A stretch of DNA of 64,000 nt. Origin: Sphingobacteriales bacterium (lineage in GTDB: Bacteria > Bacteroidota > Bacteroidia > Chitinophagales > Chitinophagaceae). The stretch lies in assembly GCA_016235125.1 (NCBI GenBank), contig JACRLZ010000002.1, positions 992,001 through 1,056,000 of the forward strand, in the 5' to 3' direction. Below are positions 41,326 to 50,065 of this stretch, one piece after another; within the stretch, counting starts at the first letter, position 1, and the number at the start of each line of letters is the position of its first letter. The position numbers were made by a program, and so were the translations under genes. The notes beneath the pieces are model-generated. The model was not told where the DNA came from. It was given only the letters and a program-made list of their open reading frames with translations, and made no database searches.

Positions 41326-42099
41326 TTAATCAACGACAGCCGGTTCCAGTTCCACATTACTGTGCTTGTTTATCTTATCAATCCTGATGATATGCAGCCA
41401 ATTTAAAAAAAGCAAAACAGGATAAAGAAGATCAGCCTGGTACCAACGCCTGCCGAAATTAGCGGCAGAAGGTGTTTTATGATGGTTGTTGTGATAAGCT
41501 TCACCCAATAAGAATACATCCATGGGATATAAGTTTCGGGAAGTATTTTTCATCTTGAAATTGATAGTACCATATTTATGCGCAAACCAGTTGATGACGG
41601 CGCCATGAAATGCCACCATCGTTATATGAACAGGTAATAACAAAAACCACCATGCCGAAGGAGCGAATATTATGTAGAATGCCACATATATCCCAATCCA
41701 GATGACACGGGATACCCAGTTATTGGCGATTTTGTCAAATGCCTTCCAGTCAGGAAGGTTCTTTAAAAACCTTTCTTCTATCTCAATTTTATTGTTGAAT
41801 ACCCCCGCAGTGAAAGTGCGGCTTCGCCACATCATGGCGAATACATTATCATCATACCTGGGTGAATGCGGATCCTTTTCGGTATCCGTATATGCATGAT
41901 GCATACGATGCATGATGGCGTACACTCTCGGACTTAAATACGAGGAACCCTGGCCGATATAAGCCAGTATGTAAAAAAAACGTTCCCAAAATTTGCTCAT
42001 GCTGAAGGCAGCATGAGATGCGTAACGGTGTTGGAGAAATGTCTGAGAAAAGATCGCCAGGTACCAGTGACACAAAAAGAACACTAGAATTATTGACAT
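41326..42099 (-). CDS. Membrane fatty-acid desaturase (acyl-CoA desaturase type)
   Basis: A di-iron desaturase of 257 residues. All three histidine boxes are present: HRYASH, HRMHH (followed by AYTDTEKDPHSP) and HNNHH, with hydrophobic segments between them. It should introduce a double bond into membrane acyl chains, probably at delta-9, using an external electron donor that is not encoded here. It is slightly short relative to many family members, with only about 20 residues before the first box. Confidence 0.9.
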   Translation of the reverse strand: MSIILVFFLCHWYLAIFSQTFLQHRYASHAAFSMSKFWERFFYILAYIGQGSSYLSPRVYAIMHRMHHAYTDTEKDPHSPRYDDNVFAMMWRSRTFTAGVFNNKIEIEERFLKNLPDWKAFDKIANNWVSRVIWIGIYVAFYIIFAPSAWWFLLLPVHITMVAFHGAVINWFAHKYGTINFKMKNTSRNLYPMDVFLLGEAYHNNHHKTPSAANFGRRWYQADLLYPVLLFLNWLHIIRIDKINKHSNVELEPAVVD

Positions 42100-42275
42100 T
42101 AAAAAAACAGGGGACTAATAAAGAACTACGATGTTGACCTGTAAGATAGCTCTTATTGGCCACCTGGCCTATTTTAATTTATCAAATCACTTCGTTTTAC
42201 CATTAGCTTATGAGTTTTCATTGCAATTGATCTCATTAAGACATTAATTGTAGATTTATACAAACAAACCTTTGT

Positions 42276-43313
42276 ATGAAATATTGTCTGCTACCGGTTT
42301 TGTCTTTATTGTTCATGGTTTCAGCAAAAGCTGCTGATAAAGATTCAACTATTTATTACAATCTTCCTGATAGTATAAAAGCAGTGCAGTTTATGGCGGA
42401 GATAACAGTAACATCTTTTAATGCAAAGAAATTCAGTAGGGTTGGTATCAAAACAGATGCTGTAAGTCTCACTCTCACAAAATATGCCATGAGCAAACAA
42501 CGAGGTATCCAATTCCTTTTTCCTGCATACGCTGATATGCCGGCAAGAGGATTAAATGTTAATGCTGATCATAGATTCGCCGATATGGGATTCAAATACG
42601 AATGGGAAATCAATGAAACTTATAAATTACTTATTGCCCAGGCGGCAGATTCGGCTGGCAATTATTCTTTATACAGCGGATATGTATTCCTTCCCCGGGA
42701 AAACAAATGGAAATTGATCGGCACCTGTAAAATTGAAGGGCGATGGAATACCATACAACAACCGGCTTTTTATTATTACAACTGGGGAAAAGAAGAAATG
42801 AAGGTTAATACCGGACAAGTATGGATCCAGCGCAGCAACGGCTCCTGGAAAAACCTAAAAGATGAAAACCTGCCTCCACCGGTAATTAATCTTTATGGGC
42901 ACATTGACAGCATTGCACAACGGCAGAAGGATATAAAGACAATTGAAGATGCTGTCGCCTCCGGGAAAATAGATGTAAAGGAAAATGAACAGGGAGTTTA
43001 TTACACTATGATGAAAGAAGGAACGGGCCGGCAGGTGACAGTAAATGACACTGTAACTGTTTTTTACAAAGGATATTTATTTGCAAACGATTCTGTTTTT
43101 GACCAAACTAAAGACAAGCCCGCCACTTTTCCCCTCAAAAGATTAATTAGAGGATGGCAGATCGGTGTGCCGCTTTGCAGGGTAGGTGGAAAAATAAAAC
43201 TCGTCATTCCATCAGACCTTGCCTATTCCATCCGTACAAGGGCTGCTAAAATTCCACCTAACAGCATCCTTGTATTTGAAATTGAAGTGCTGGAGGCTAA
43301 GGCCCTACAATGA
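42276..43313 (+). CDS. Secreted FKBP-type peptidyl-prolyl isomerase with an N-terminal DUF3472-like domain
   Basis: A 345-residue protein with a signal peptide (MKYCLLPVLSLLFMVSAKA). The first 200 residues resemble DUF3472 (RGIQFLFPAYADMPARGLN, YKLLIAQAADSAGNYSLYSGYVF, WKLIGTCKIEGRWNTIQQP). The last 100 form an FKBP domain (VYYTMMKEGTGRQVTVNDTVTVFYKGYL, LIRGWQIGVPLCRVGGKIKL, IPPNSILVFEIEVL). It is expected to assist folding outside the cytoplasm. Fusion to a DUF3472-like domain is uncommon and may target the isomerase to a carbohydrate or surface substrate. Confidence 0.82.
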   Translation: MKYCLLPVLSLLFMVSAKAADKDSTIYYNLPDSIKAVQFMAEITVTSFNAKKFSRVGIKTDAVSLTLTKYAMSKQRGIQFLFPAYADMPARGLNVNADHRFADMGFKYEWEINETYKLLIAQAADSAGNYSLYSGYVFLPRENKWKLIGTCKIEGRWNTIQQPAFYYYNWGKEEMKVNTGQVWIQRSNGSWKNLKDENLPPPVINLYGHIDSIAQRQKDIKTIEDAVASGKIDVKENEQGVYYTMMKEGTGRQVTVNDTVTVFYKGYLFANDSVFDQTKDKPATFPLKRLIRGWQIGVPLCRVGGKIKLVIPSDLAYSIRTRAAKIPPNSILVFEIEVLEAKALQ

Positions 43314-43352
43314 TAATTGCATTGATATTGATAAACTGCAGCACAGCTCATT

Positions 43353-44171
43353 CTATTTTTTTCTGTTCTTTATTTCTTTTTTAGCAGTCTTTGCATGCGG
43401 GTTTTGCATTGCATTTCTTCTCCGGGTGGTAAACCATGCAATAAAAAGGGGTAGGCCAATAACGCCTATCAGCCATTGCCAGTACTTTTCAATGAAGTTT
43501 CCTATCCCTTTTCCCAGGCTTCCTTTGCGCTGCCGGGAAAAAATTGTAATGGAATGATGCCTCGTTTCAGGGCTTCCTATGCCAAGCCCTGTTTCATCCA
43601 CCTGGGAAATGCTGAGGATCAACTCATGATTTCCCTGTTTTAGCGGTGTTACATTCCATTGCCATACCATCTTATTCTTTTTTTCATCGTAGGTCCTGAT
43701 ATCCGATTTTCCGCCAAGCAGTTCAATTAAAAAATTAGGATCTTTTTCCGTAGCCTTATCTTCCAATGTGGCACTCATCCTAAAACTGATCTCCTGTGTA
43801 CTGTCGACTACCATTACTTTTCCGCCCGGTTCGGAGATATCACTCACCTTGGCTTCCAGTTCAGCAGGAGAAATATCTTTTCCCATAGCCAGCGTGGCTA
43901 TATAAGTGGAATCAACTCTCATAGTATCCCGGGTATGGAACTCAAGCAGGTTCTTTACCCGCTGGTATTCTTCACGGTCAGGATAGTACTCGTTTCCATA
44001 TGTGATATTGCTGTCTATAACATAATGATGCGACCCGGAATCCAGCAAATGCATACGAATACTGTCCTCATGGGTCAATTTACGGGGAGACTCAGCTGTA
44101 TTGCAAGCCAATAGATACAATAGCAGCAAGTATGCCGGCAACAGGAAGATTGCAGAGCGGCTTTTGCTCAT
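43353..44171 (-). CDS. Uncharacterised lipoprotein with a C-terminal membrane anchor
   Basis: A 272-residue protein. The N-terminus MSKSRSAIFLLPAYLLLLYLLACNT ends in a lipobox (LLAC). The middle is a beta-rich region (SFRMSATLEDKATEKDPNF.., MVWQWNVTPLKQGNHELILSIS), and a membrane segment (WLIGVIGLPLFIAWF) is followed by a basic tail (TTRRRNAMQNPHAKTAKKEIKNRKK). Having both a lipid anchor and a C-terminal helix is unusual. The middle domain resembles regions found in bacterial TIR/caspase-like sensor proteins, but I cannot assign it. It is convergent with the FKBP gene. Confidence 0.6.
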   Translation of the reverse strand: MSKSRSAIFLLPAYLLLLYLLACNTAESPRKLTHEDSIRMHLLDSGSHHYVIDSNITYGNEYYPDREEYQRVKNLLEFHTRDTMRVDSTYIATLAMGKDISPAELEAKVSDISEPGGKVMVVDSTQEISFRMSATLEDKATEKDPNFLIELLGGKSDIRTYDEKKNKMVWQWNVTPLKQGNHELILSISQVDETGLGIGSPETRHHSITIFSRQRKGSLGKGIGNFIEKYWQWLIGVIGLPLFIAWFTTRRRNAMQNPHAKTAKKEIKNRKK

Positions 44172-44339
44172 ATGATAATTTGATACAGAAATTTAAAGAA
44201 ATTACTGCAATGAGAAAAATATCATTCCTGACATGCGAAATTGCAGAACGACAGAAATATTGAGCCGATCGGATTATTTCGCCAGTTCATTTTTTTTCAG
44301 AACTTTAATGTCCCGGATCTGAAACTCAAAATTGCTGTT

Positions 44340-45170
44340 ATGAAACCAAAATCATTTTTATGGATAACAATATTTGCCTGCATGATGGTATTAATTTCCT
44401 GCAGCAGCAACGACAAAAAAAAGGAGGCCGAAATGAAAGAACCCAAATTAAAAGAAGAAAATATCAGTTATAATATTGACAGTCTGAAAATGGATGGCTA
44501 TGTGGTGTACGATGAAAATATGGAAGGCAAGCGTCCCGCAGTGCTGGTGCTGCATGAATGGTGGGGACTCAATGATTATGCAAAACGCAGGGCAAGGGAA
44601 CTGGCAAACCTTGGCTATATCGCCCTGGCTGTGGATATGTATGGAAATGGCAGAAGAGCCGATAATCCCACCGATGCAGGCAATCTTGCCATGCCATTTT
44701 ACAAAGACCCGCAAATGGCAAAAAAGCATTTTGGAGCAGCTCTGAATAAATTCAAAACCTATGGCCAGGTTGATGCAAACAATATCGGCGCTATTGGTTA
44801 CTGTTTCGGCGGAGGAATATTATTAAATCTTGCCCGGATGGGTGAAGATTTAAAAGGAGTTGTGAGTTTTCATGGCAGTTTGGTTGGAACTCCTGCTGAT
44901 AAAAACCTGCTGAAAGCCCAGATTCTTGTCTGCCATGGCAATGCCGATCCCTTTGTTCCTGACACCGAAGTAGCTCAATTCAAAAAACAGATGGACTCTA
45001 TCGGAGCCAAATACAGTTTTAAAGGCTATGATGGCGCCCTCCATGCTTTTACCAACCCGGATGCAACGGCCAATGGGAAAAAATTCAACCTGCCTATCGC
45101 TTATAATGCTGCGGCAGATACCGCCTCATGGACTGAAATGAAAGATTTTTTCAAAAAAATCTTCAAATAG
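44340..45170 (+). CDS. Dienelactone hydrolase-family lipoprotein
   Basis: A 276-residue alpha/beta hydrolase. The start at 44340 gives a lipoprotein signal ending LISCSSN; the frame is open 99 bases further upstream without a signal-like sequence. The triad is Cys155 (GYCFGG), Asp203 (GNADPF) and His235 (GALHAF), a Cys nucleophile as in dienelactone hydrolases. The substrate is unknown; many relatives act on esters. A terminator follows. Confidence 0.88.
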   Translation: MKPKSFLWITIFACMMVLISCSSNDKKKEAEMKEPKLKEENISYNIDSLKMDGYVVYDENMEGKRPAVLVLHEWWGLNDYAKRRARELANLGYIALAVDMYGNGRRADNPTDAGNLAMPFYKDPQMAKKHFGAALNKFKTYGQVDANNIGAIGYCFGGGILLNLARMGEDLKGVVSFHGSLVGTPADKNLLKAQILVCHGNADPFVPDTEVAQFKKQMDSIGAKYSFKGYDGALHAFTNPDATANGKKFNLPIAYNAAADTASWTEMKDFFKKIFK

Positions 45171-45192
45171 CCAGCTATTGCTCAATGATTCT

Positions 45193-45224
45193 AAAGACTC
45201 TGAAAAAAGCAGGGTCTTTTTTAT
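45193..45224 (+). terminator. Terminator after the dienelactone hydrolase gene
   Basis: AAAGACTC (45193-45200) pairs with GGGTCTTT (45212-45219, one wobble) and is followed by a T-rich run. It lies 22 bases after the stop. Confidence 0.75.
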
Positions 45225-45369
45225 TTTAAACATTCTTTCTAAGGCACTTAATTATAGATGTTTGCACAAAATACGGTCAGGCAGAATCGTAATTTTTCTT
45301 AGTAAAAGCTATGAATTGTAAAAAGTAGTTTCTATTTTGTCAACCCTTTCGGACTTAAATCGGACACCT

Positions 45370-46080
45370 TTGAAAAAAACAATTGCCACCCTATTTGTAG
45401 CCAGCCTGTGCTTGCTCGCCTGTACTAAATCAGAGTTACTAAGACCCTCTGCAATAGAGTTGTGTGTACCGCAGACAAACAATCCTGCGGGAAAATCGTA
45501 CAACAATGATTCTATCATAGCCTATAGCTGCACCAATAAGCACTGCGGCATCCTTCCTTTAAGCACCAGGAATTATTGGATCTACGAGGATTCTGTTTTC
45601 AATAACGGAGTTTTCGTAAAAGTTCAATACGATACTTTGAAATATTCTGTCACAAAAAGATCACTAAGCGACGGGCTCACCTGGTGGGAGTCAAGTGTGA
45701 ACATCGGACTTCCCAATCTTTTATATGCTAATGATTCAACCTTCTTTGGTCTTACAGACAGGTTATTCACCCCTGGTTTTAAAGATGTAAAAAAAGAATT
45801 TGGCTTATTCGCAGGTGATTCGGTAAAATACCTTACCAGTTTTAATGATATAGCAGCCCAGGGCCGTTCATTGAAAATCGGAAACACTCTGAAGACTGAA
45901 AATGACTCATTTGATAATTGTCTTTACTTTGAAAAAAATGCCCGCAATTATCGTAAAGACCAGGTATTCTTTAAAGAAGGTATTGGGGTCATTAAATACA
46001 TCCGGGAGGAAGCGCCGATGGGCCAGCGGGTGATTAAGCTGCAACAGATTTCTACACTGGTGGCTTATCATATTGAGTAA
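45370..46080 (+). CDS. Uncharacterised lipoprotein
   Basis: I do not recognise this family. A TTG start at 45370 gives a good lipoprotein signal, (M)KKTIATLFVASLCLLAC, with lipobox LLAC; an upstream TTG at 45337 would add 11 polar residues. The mature part has CGILPLSTRNYWIYEDSVFNNG, FFGLTDRLFTPGF and a C-terminal KEGIGVIKYI, a layout common in Bacteroidota surface lipoproteins that describe a value or cargo-binding beta domain. Confidence 0.6.
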   Translation: MKKTIATLFVASLCLLACTKSELLRPSAIELCVPQTNNPAGKSYNNDSIIAYSCTNKHCGILPLSTRNYWIYEDSVFNNGVFVKVQYDTLKYSVTKRSLSDGLTWWESSVNIGLPNLLYANDSTFFGLTDRLFTPGFKDVKKEFGLFAGDSVKYLTSFNDIAAQGRSLKIGNTLKTENDSFDNCLYFEKNARNYRKDQVFFKEGIGVIKYIREEAPMGQRVIKLQQISTLVAYHIE

Positions 46081-46113
46081 GCCAACTCACTGCTGATTAC
46101 CTAACTTTATTTC

Positions 46114-47004
46114 ATGCTTCATTACAAGCAGGTAAAATCTGTTTTAAATAAACATAAAAAACGGGATAGCTGGTTTTTGGATGATTACTCCGTGAATCCA
46201 TATGAAGGATGCAGCTGCAATTGCCTTTATTGTTACATACGGGGAAGCAAGTATGACGAAAATATGGATGAAGGGCTTGCTGTAAAAGCAAATGCCCTTC
46301 AAATCCTGGAAAAACAATTGGCGGCAAGGGCCAAAAAAAATCAATATGGGATTGTCGCAATAGGTTCCGGTACGGATGCCTACATACATCATGAACAGAA
46401 AGAGCAGCAGACCCTCGGTATGCTTCAACTCATGTTAAAGCATCGTTTTCCTGTTTTCATCAGTACGAAATGCACTTTGGTTACCAGAGACATTGAATTG
46501 CTCAAAGAAATTGACAAAGCAGCCATATTGCCGGAAGATCTTCAGCACACCCTTAAAAGAGGCGTGATTCTTTCGGTTTCTGTATCCACCATGAATGAAA
46601 ATATCAGCAATATGCTTGAACCGGGAGCAACTTCCCCTCAGCAAAGAATGGAACTGTTGAAAAAACTAAAACAGGAGGGTTTCCTGGCAGGTGTGAATGC
46701 AATTCCTGTTTTGCCATATATCTCAGATCCGGATCCGGAGCTTGAAGAAATAATTGTCGCTGCAAAAGAGTCCGGGGCTGATTATATTCTCGTTGGTGGA
46801 TTAACATTGTTTGGAAATGGAATAGCTGACAGCAAGACCCTGTACTATAAGTTTCTCGAAAGATATGATGCATCGCTGCTGTCAAAATACCGGGCATTGT
46901 ATGGTGAAAACTTTTACACTCCCTTCTCCTATCAAAACCAATTGAAAGAAAAAGCAGAAAGGCTATGCAGAAAATATAAGATCAGGAGCAACATTATTGA
47001 ATGA
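46114..47004 (+). CDS. Radical SAM protein of the spore photoproduct lyase-like group
   Basis: A 296-residue enzyme with the iron-sulfur cluster motif C33-x3-C37-x2-C40 (EGCSCNCLYCYIRGS) and the SAM-binding segments AIGSGTDAY and ILSVSVST. The pattern SVNPYEGCS..CLYCY is shared with SplB-like and Rv2578c-like radical SAM proteins. The reaction is unknown. Its stop overlaps the region just before an AlkD-type DNA-repair gene (start two bases later), which supports a role linked to DNA damage. Confidence 0.82.
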   Translation: MLHYKQVKSVLNKHKKRDSWFLDDYSVNPYEGCSCNCLYCYIRGSKYDENMDEGLAVKANALQILEKQLAARAKKNQYGIVAIGSGTDAYIHHEQKEQQTLGMLQLMLKHRFPVFISTKCTLVTRDIELLKEIDKAAILPEDLQHTLKRGVILSVSVSTMNENISNMLEPGATSPQQRMELLKKLKQEGFLAGVNAIPVLPYISDPDPELEEIIVAAKESGADYILVGGLTLFGNGIADSKTLYYKFLERYDASLLSKYRALYGENFYTPFSYQNQLKEKAERLCRKYKIRSNIIE

Positions 47005-47005
47005 A

Positions 47006-47578
47006 ATGTCAAAAGAACTTAACGAAATACAAAAGACTCTAAAAGCCAGATCCAATGCGGCTGCCAAAGCGGCACATGAAAAATTTGTTCCGGGTTCTGA
47101 AGAAAGGCTGTATGGGGTAAGAACTCCCGTTTTAAATGACCTGGCAAAACAATATAAGACGGGTGGATTTGATCTCGTAACTGAATTATGGAGAGCTGGT
47201 GCTTTGGAAGAAAAAATCCTTGCCCTCAAGATACTTGGAAGAATTGCAAAGAAAGATCCGGAACAATCACTAAAAATAATTCAGTTATTCGCCAAAAACA
47301 TTGGCAACTGGGCTGTTTGCGATGCAATGGGTATGCAGGCACTAAAGCCAATCGTAAAAACCCATCAGAAAGAAATATTTGAACTGGCACGGAAGTATAA
47401 CCACTCAAAAGACTTCTGGCAACGAAGGTTATCGCTTGTTTTGGTGGAATGGTATACCCGAGTAAAAGCATTGCATCCTGAAATCAAAAAACTGGCTGCT
47501 AACCTTGAAAACGATGAAGAGTATTATGTACGAAAAGCTGTTGTGTGGATCAGGAAAAATTTTGCCAAAGGAAAATAA
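47006..47578 (+). CDS. AlkD-like DNA alkylation repair protein
   Basis: A 190-residue all-helical HEAT-like protein. RLYGVRTPVLNDLAKQYK, KILALKILGRIAKK, NWAVCDAMGMQALKPI and DFWQRRLSLVLVEWYTR match the DNA alkylation repair (AlkD) pattern of glycosylases for N3/N7-alkylated bases. The start at 47006 is an ATG two bases after the previous stop; a TTG three codons upstream is possible. It is likely co-transcribed with the radical SAM gene. Confidence 0.88.
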   Translation: MSKELNEIQKTLKARSNAAAKAAHEKFVPGSEERLYGVRTPVLNDLAKQYKTGGFDLVTELWRAGALEEKILALKILGRIAKKDPEQSLKIIQLFAKNIGNWAVCDAMGMQALKPIVKTHQKEIFELARKYNHSKDFWQRRLSLVLVEWYTRVKALHPEIKKLAANLENDEEYYVRKAVVWIRKNFAKGK

Positions 47579-47583
47579 CAGAA

Positions 47584-47616
47584 AACCCCCGACGATGAAT
47601 GCCGGGGGTTGTTTTT
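47584..47616. terminator. Bidirectional terminator between convergent genes
   Basis: Arms AACCCCCG (47584-47591) and CGGGGGTT (47603-47610) are perfect, with an 11-base loop and GTTTTTT after. It lies between the AlkD-like gene and the convergent lipoprotein gene. Confidence 0.9.
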
Positions 47617-47636
47617 TGCTTTGCTGTTTATGCTGA

Positions 47637-48563
47637 TTATGGAAGGATAATCACTCTCTGGCTGTTACCGTTGTTCCATGTCAACAGCGCTTTGTTATCA
47701 CAATCGCCGTTGTTGGGGAATCCGAAGTCAAGTTTCAGCACTCTGTCATTGATCTTGATCTTCAGCGTACCGTCACTTATCCAGTGGCAGGCTACTTTTT
47801 TGATCAGAGGATCTACCGTATTGATCAAAACTGTTTTTCCGTTGTTGAACACCGTTTGTGAATTTCCGGTAATCTCATACACATCGTCACGACATATATT
47901 GGTAAGCATTCCGGCGATCTGTTTTACATTTTTAATTCCTTCGTAGGTATAACCTCTTCCGCTGGGGAATGTAACCTTACAGTTTATGGCTGCAATTTTC
48001 CATTTGTGTACAGGGGGTACTGAAAGATTGCTGAACACTTTGGTTCCTTCGATATGCACCCTGTTCACATAGTAATTCACAAAAGTGAGAGTTACTACTG
48101 ATCCGGGTCTGCGGATGGGGCCTGTGAAATGAAGAACGATCTTACCGCTTCTTACTTTACCATCACGGCCACGGCAGCTGTCGCCAAAATCTATTACAAC
48201 AGTTTTGGGATAAGTGCTGTCGTTGGGAGTTACAGTGATGGTGGCGCAATCGCCGATTCTTTGACGAAGTTCAAAGAAAGTAGGAAGAAAAGGACGACCC
48301 TGCAGGTTATTGGCAGCAAGACCTTCTACGCCAAATCCTCCGGCATTGCCTTCTTCTTCGGCAGCCGTAAAGGAAATATCGTCTGCATCATCAAAGCTGG
48401 CTTCGGCCTGTGAGCTTTCATCCGATAAATTGGCTGCTTCTTCTTCGGTAACGGTTGAGGAATCTGTCAGGCTGTTTTCTTTCTGACATGCTGTAAAAAT
48501 AAAGGTGGAAAATAATATTGCTATAGCAGCAATAAAGATCCGGTTAATTGAGATAGTTTTCAT
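47637..48563 (-). CDS. Uncharacterised lipoprotein
   Basis: A 308-residue protein with a lipoprotein signal (MKTISINRIFIAAIAILFSTFIFTACQ, lipobox FTAC). An acidic Ser-rich linker (SSTVTEEEAANLSDESSQAEASFDDADDIS) follows. The body is beta-rich (GDCATITVTPNDSTYPKTVVIDFGDSC, RSGKIVLHFTGPIRRPGSVVTLTFVNYYVNRVHIEGTK). Such proteins are common in Chitinophagaceae; I know of no function. Confidence 0.72.
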   Translation of the reverse strand: MKTISINRIFIAAIAILFSTFIFTACQKENSLTDSSTVTEEEAANLSDESSQAEASFDDADDISFTAAEEEGNAGGFGVEGLAANNLQGRPFLPTFFELRQRIGDCATITVTPNDSTYPKTVVIDFGDSCRGRDGKVRSGKIVLHFTGPIRRPGSVVTLTFVNYYVNRVHIEGTKVFSNLSVPPVHKWKIAAINCKVTFPSGRGYTYEGIKNVKQIAGMLTNICRDDVYEITGNSQTVFNNGKTVLINTVDPLIKKVACHWISDGTLKIKINDRVLKLDFGFPNNGDCDNKALLTWNNGNSQRVIILP

Positions 48564-48664
48564 GGCTATACTTTTAGGGTTTCAAATTCATTTAACGCAA
48601 CATTGGAACTGGCAGGAGGCCGAAAGTTTAACAGAACGCCAAAAAATTATATTTTACCGGATTA

Positions 48665-49570
48665 ATGAAAGAGATAATCAGTTATATACGCAGTTATTTT
48701 ATTGAAACAAACAAAGTCATTTTACTATGCACTACCCTGTTTACCGGTATTCTTATTTTTTTAAATTATTATTATTCCATCGACAGCAATATAAGCCGGC
48801 ATGAATCGTTCGCATATCACTTTATCGCCAGATATGTGATTTTCCTGCCGGCTTTTGCCATACCTTATCTTTTATACCAATTCATTAGCGAAAAAAAATA
48901 TTTACAGCAAAACCGTTTCATTATTCTTTTACTCCTCGCCCCGGCTATATTTTCACTGAAGATCGCCATTGATATACCCTTTCACATTACTGATGATTTT
49001 GACAGGAATCGCTTCTGGGAACAAACATTTTATTGGCCAATGCTGGTTATTATTACCGGAACCATCCTTTTCATCATCTGGAAAATATTTGACAGAGTTC
49101 AGCCTTTTTATGGAATACGGACAAAAGGAATAAACTGGAAACCCTACCTGTTGATGCTCCTGATTATGCTGCCATTGGTTGCCGCTGCTTCCACACAGCC
49201 AGATTTTCTGGAAATGTATCCAAAATTAAAGTTGATAACAGGCCAGAATGATCATGGCATAACATGGTATCACAAACTTTTGTTTGAACTTTCTTACGGC
49301 AGCGACTTCATCACCATTGAACTTTTCTTCCGTGGTTTTTTAATACTTGCCTTTATCAAATGGGCGGGCAAGGATGCAATATTGCCAATGGCCTGCTTTT
49401 ACTGCAGCATTCATTTTGGAAAACCCTTGGGCGAATGCATCAGCTCTTATTTCGGCGGAATGATCCTCGGAATTGTTGTTTACAATACCCGTTCCATCTT
49501 TGGAGGATTGATCGTTCATCTCGGTATTGCGTGGATGATGGAGGTCGGCGGATATATCGGGAATGCTTAA
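48665..49570 (+). CDS. CPBP-family intramembrane protease with a variant motif
   Basis: A 301-residue protein with about eight membrane segments. The C-terminal half has the CPBP/Rce1 layout: motif 1 around I218-E219-L-F-F-R223-G, then CFYCSIHFGKP (motif 2 with His) and HLGIAW (motif 4). The first Glu of the usual EExxxR is Ile here while the second Glu and Arg are kept, so activity should not be assumed. Substrates of bacterial members are mostly unknown. Confidence 0.78.
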   Translation: MKEIISYIRSYFIETNKVILLCTTLFTGILIFLNYYYSIDSNISRHESFAYHFIARYVIFLPAFAIPYLLYQFISEKKYLQQNRFIILLLLAPAIFSLKIAIDIPFHITDDFDRNRFWEQTFYWPMLVIITGTILFIIWKIFDRVQPFYGIRTKGINWKPYLLMLLIMLPLVAAASTQPDFLEMYPKLKLITGQNDHGITWYHKLLFELSYGSDFITIELFFRGFLILAFIKWAGKDAILPMACFYCSIHFGKPLGECISSYFGGMILGIVVYNTRSIFGGLIVHLGIAWMMEVGGYIGNA

Positions 49571-49576
49571 AGCTGA

Positions 49577-49602
49577 GCCACGGTTTCAAACCATGGCACA
49601 GT
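49577..49602. terminator. Hairpin after the CPBP gene
   Basis: GCCACGGTTT (49577-49586) and AAACCATGGC (49588-49597) pair with one mismatch and are followed by ACAGTTTT. It could end both the CPBP transcript and, from the other side, the RNase P RNA transcript. Confidence 0.5.
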
Positions 49603-49610
49603 TTTAAAAA

Positions 49611-50035
49611 GCTACAAGCCTGTAAGCCGGATTCTGTCTCACCCGCCGAAGCCTCGGCGTAGGCGGGTTTTGGACTATCATTTATCTGTCCCGATAATTA
49701 CTTATCGGGATCAATCTGCCTACCCTCCATGATCCTCCTCCGCTAAAGCTTCGGAAGACACAGCGAACAGCTGCATTTCATGGTATACGTGGCATTTCAG
49801 CATGCAAGGTTTACCCACTAATAATGTTACCATCAAAAGTCGTAGGCTCTTACCCTACGTTTTCACCCTTACACCCGACAAGTCGGGGCGGTTATTTTCT
49901 GTGGCACTGTCTGTCCCTTGTTGTTGGTGAAAACACCAACAACGGCGGGCCCGGCTCTTCACCGGTGCATTGCTCTGTGCTGTCCGGACTTTCCTACCCA
50001 ACTGGAAGCGTCGGATCGATAGCCTGGCTTGTAGC
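49611..50035 (-). ncRNA. rnpB: RNase P RNA (class A)
   Basis: Catalytic RNA that trims the 5' leader of tRNA precursors. On the minus strand it begins GCTACAAGCC and ends GGCTTGTAGC, a perfect 10-bp P1 helix that fixes both ends. Conserved elements are GTAGGAAAGTCCGGACAGCA near the 5' end and ACAGAATCCGGCTTA near the 3' end. The length of about 425 bases is slightly above average because several stems are extended by perfect hairpins, including a 28-bp palindrome (49641-49668) also found upstream of hppA, CCCGATAA/TTATCGGG (about 49691-49710) and CCCGAC/GTCGGG (about 49873-49887). Confidence 0.93.
49641..49668. repeat. 28-bp dispersed palindrome, copy 2, inside rnpB
   Basis: Arms ACCCGCC and GGCGGGT enclose GAAGCCTCGGCGTA, the same design and length as 1215-1242. 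It sits just before the conserved 3' segment of the RNA, about where helix P18 lies in class A RNase P. Confidence 0.65.
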
Positions 50036-50065
50036 GAACAGCAAATTTAATCAGTAAAGTCAGTA

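Noticed and set aside
49571..49610. A tRNA-like fold after the CPBP gene
   Set aside because: The symmetric GGTTTC-AAACC is a simple hairpin with no acceptor, D or T arm.
49824..50057. Short open frames across 49.6-50.1 kb as genes
   Set aside because: They lie inside the RNase P RNA gene, whose conserved elements and closed P1 helix are clear.
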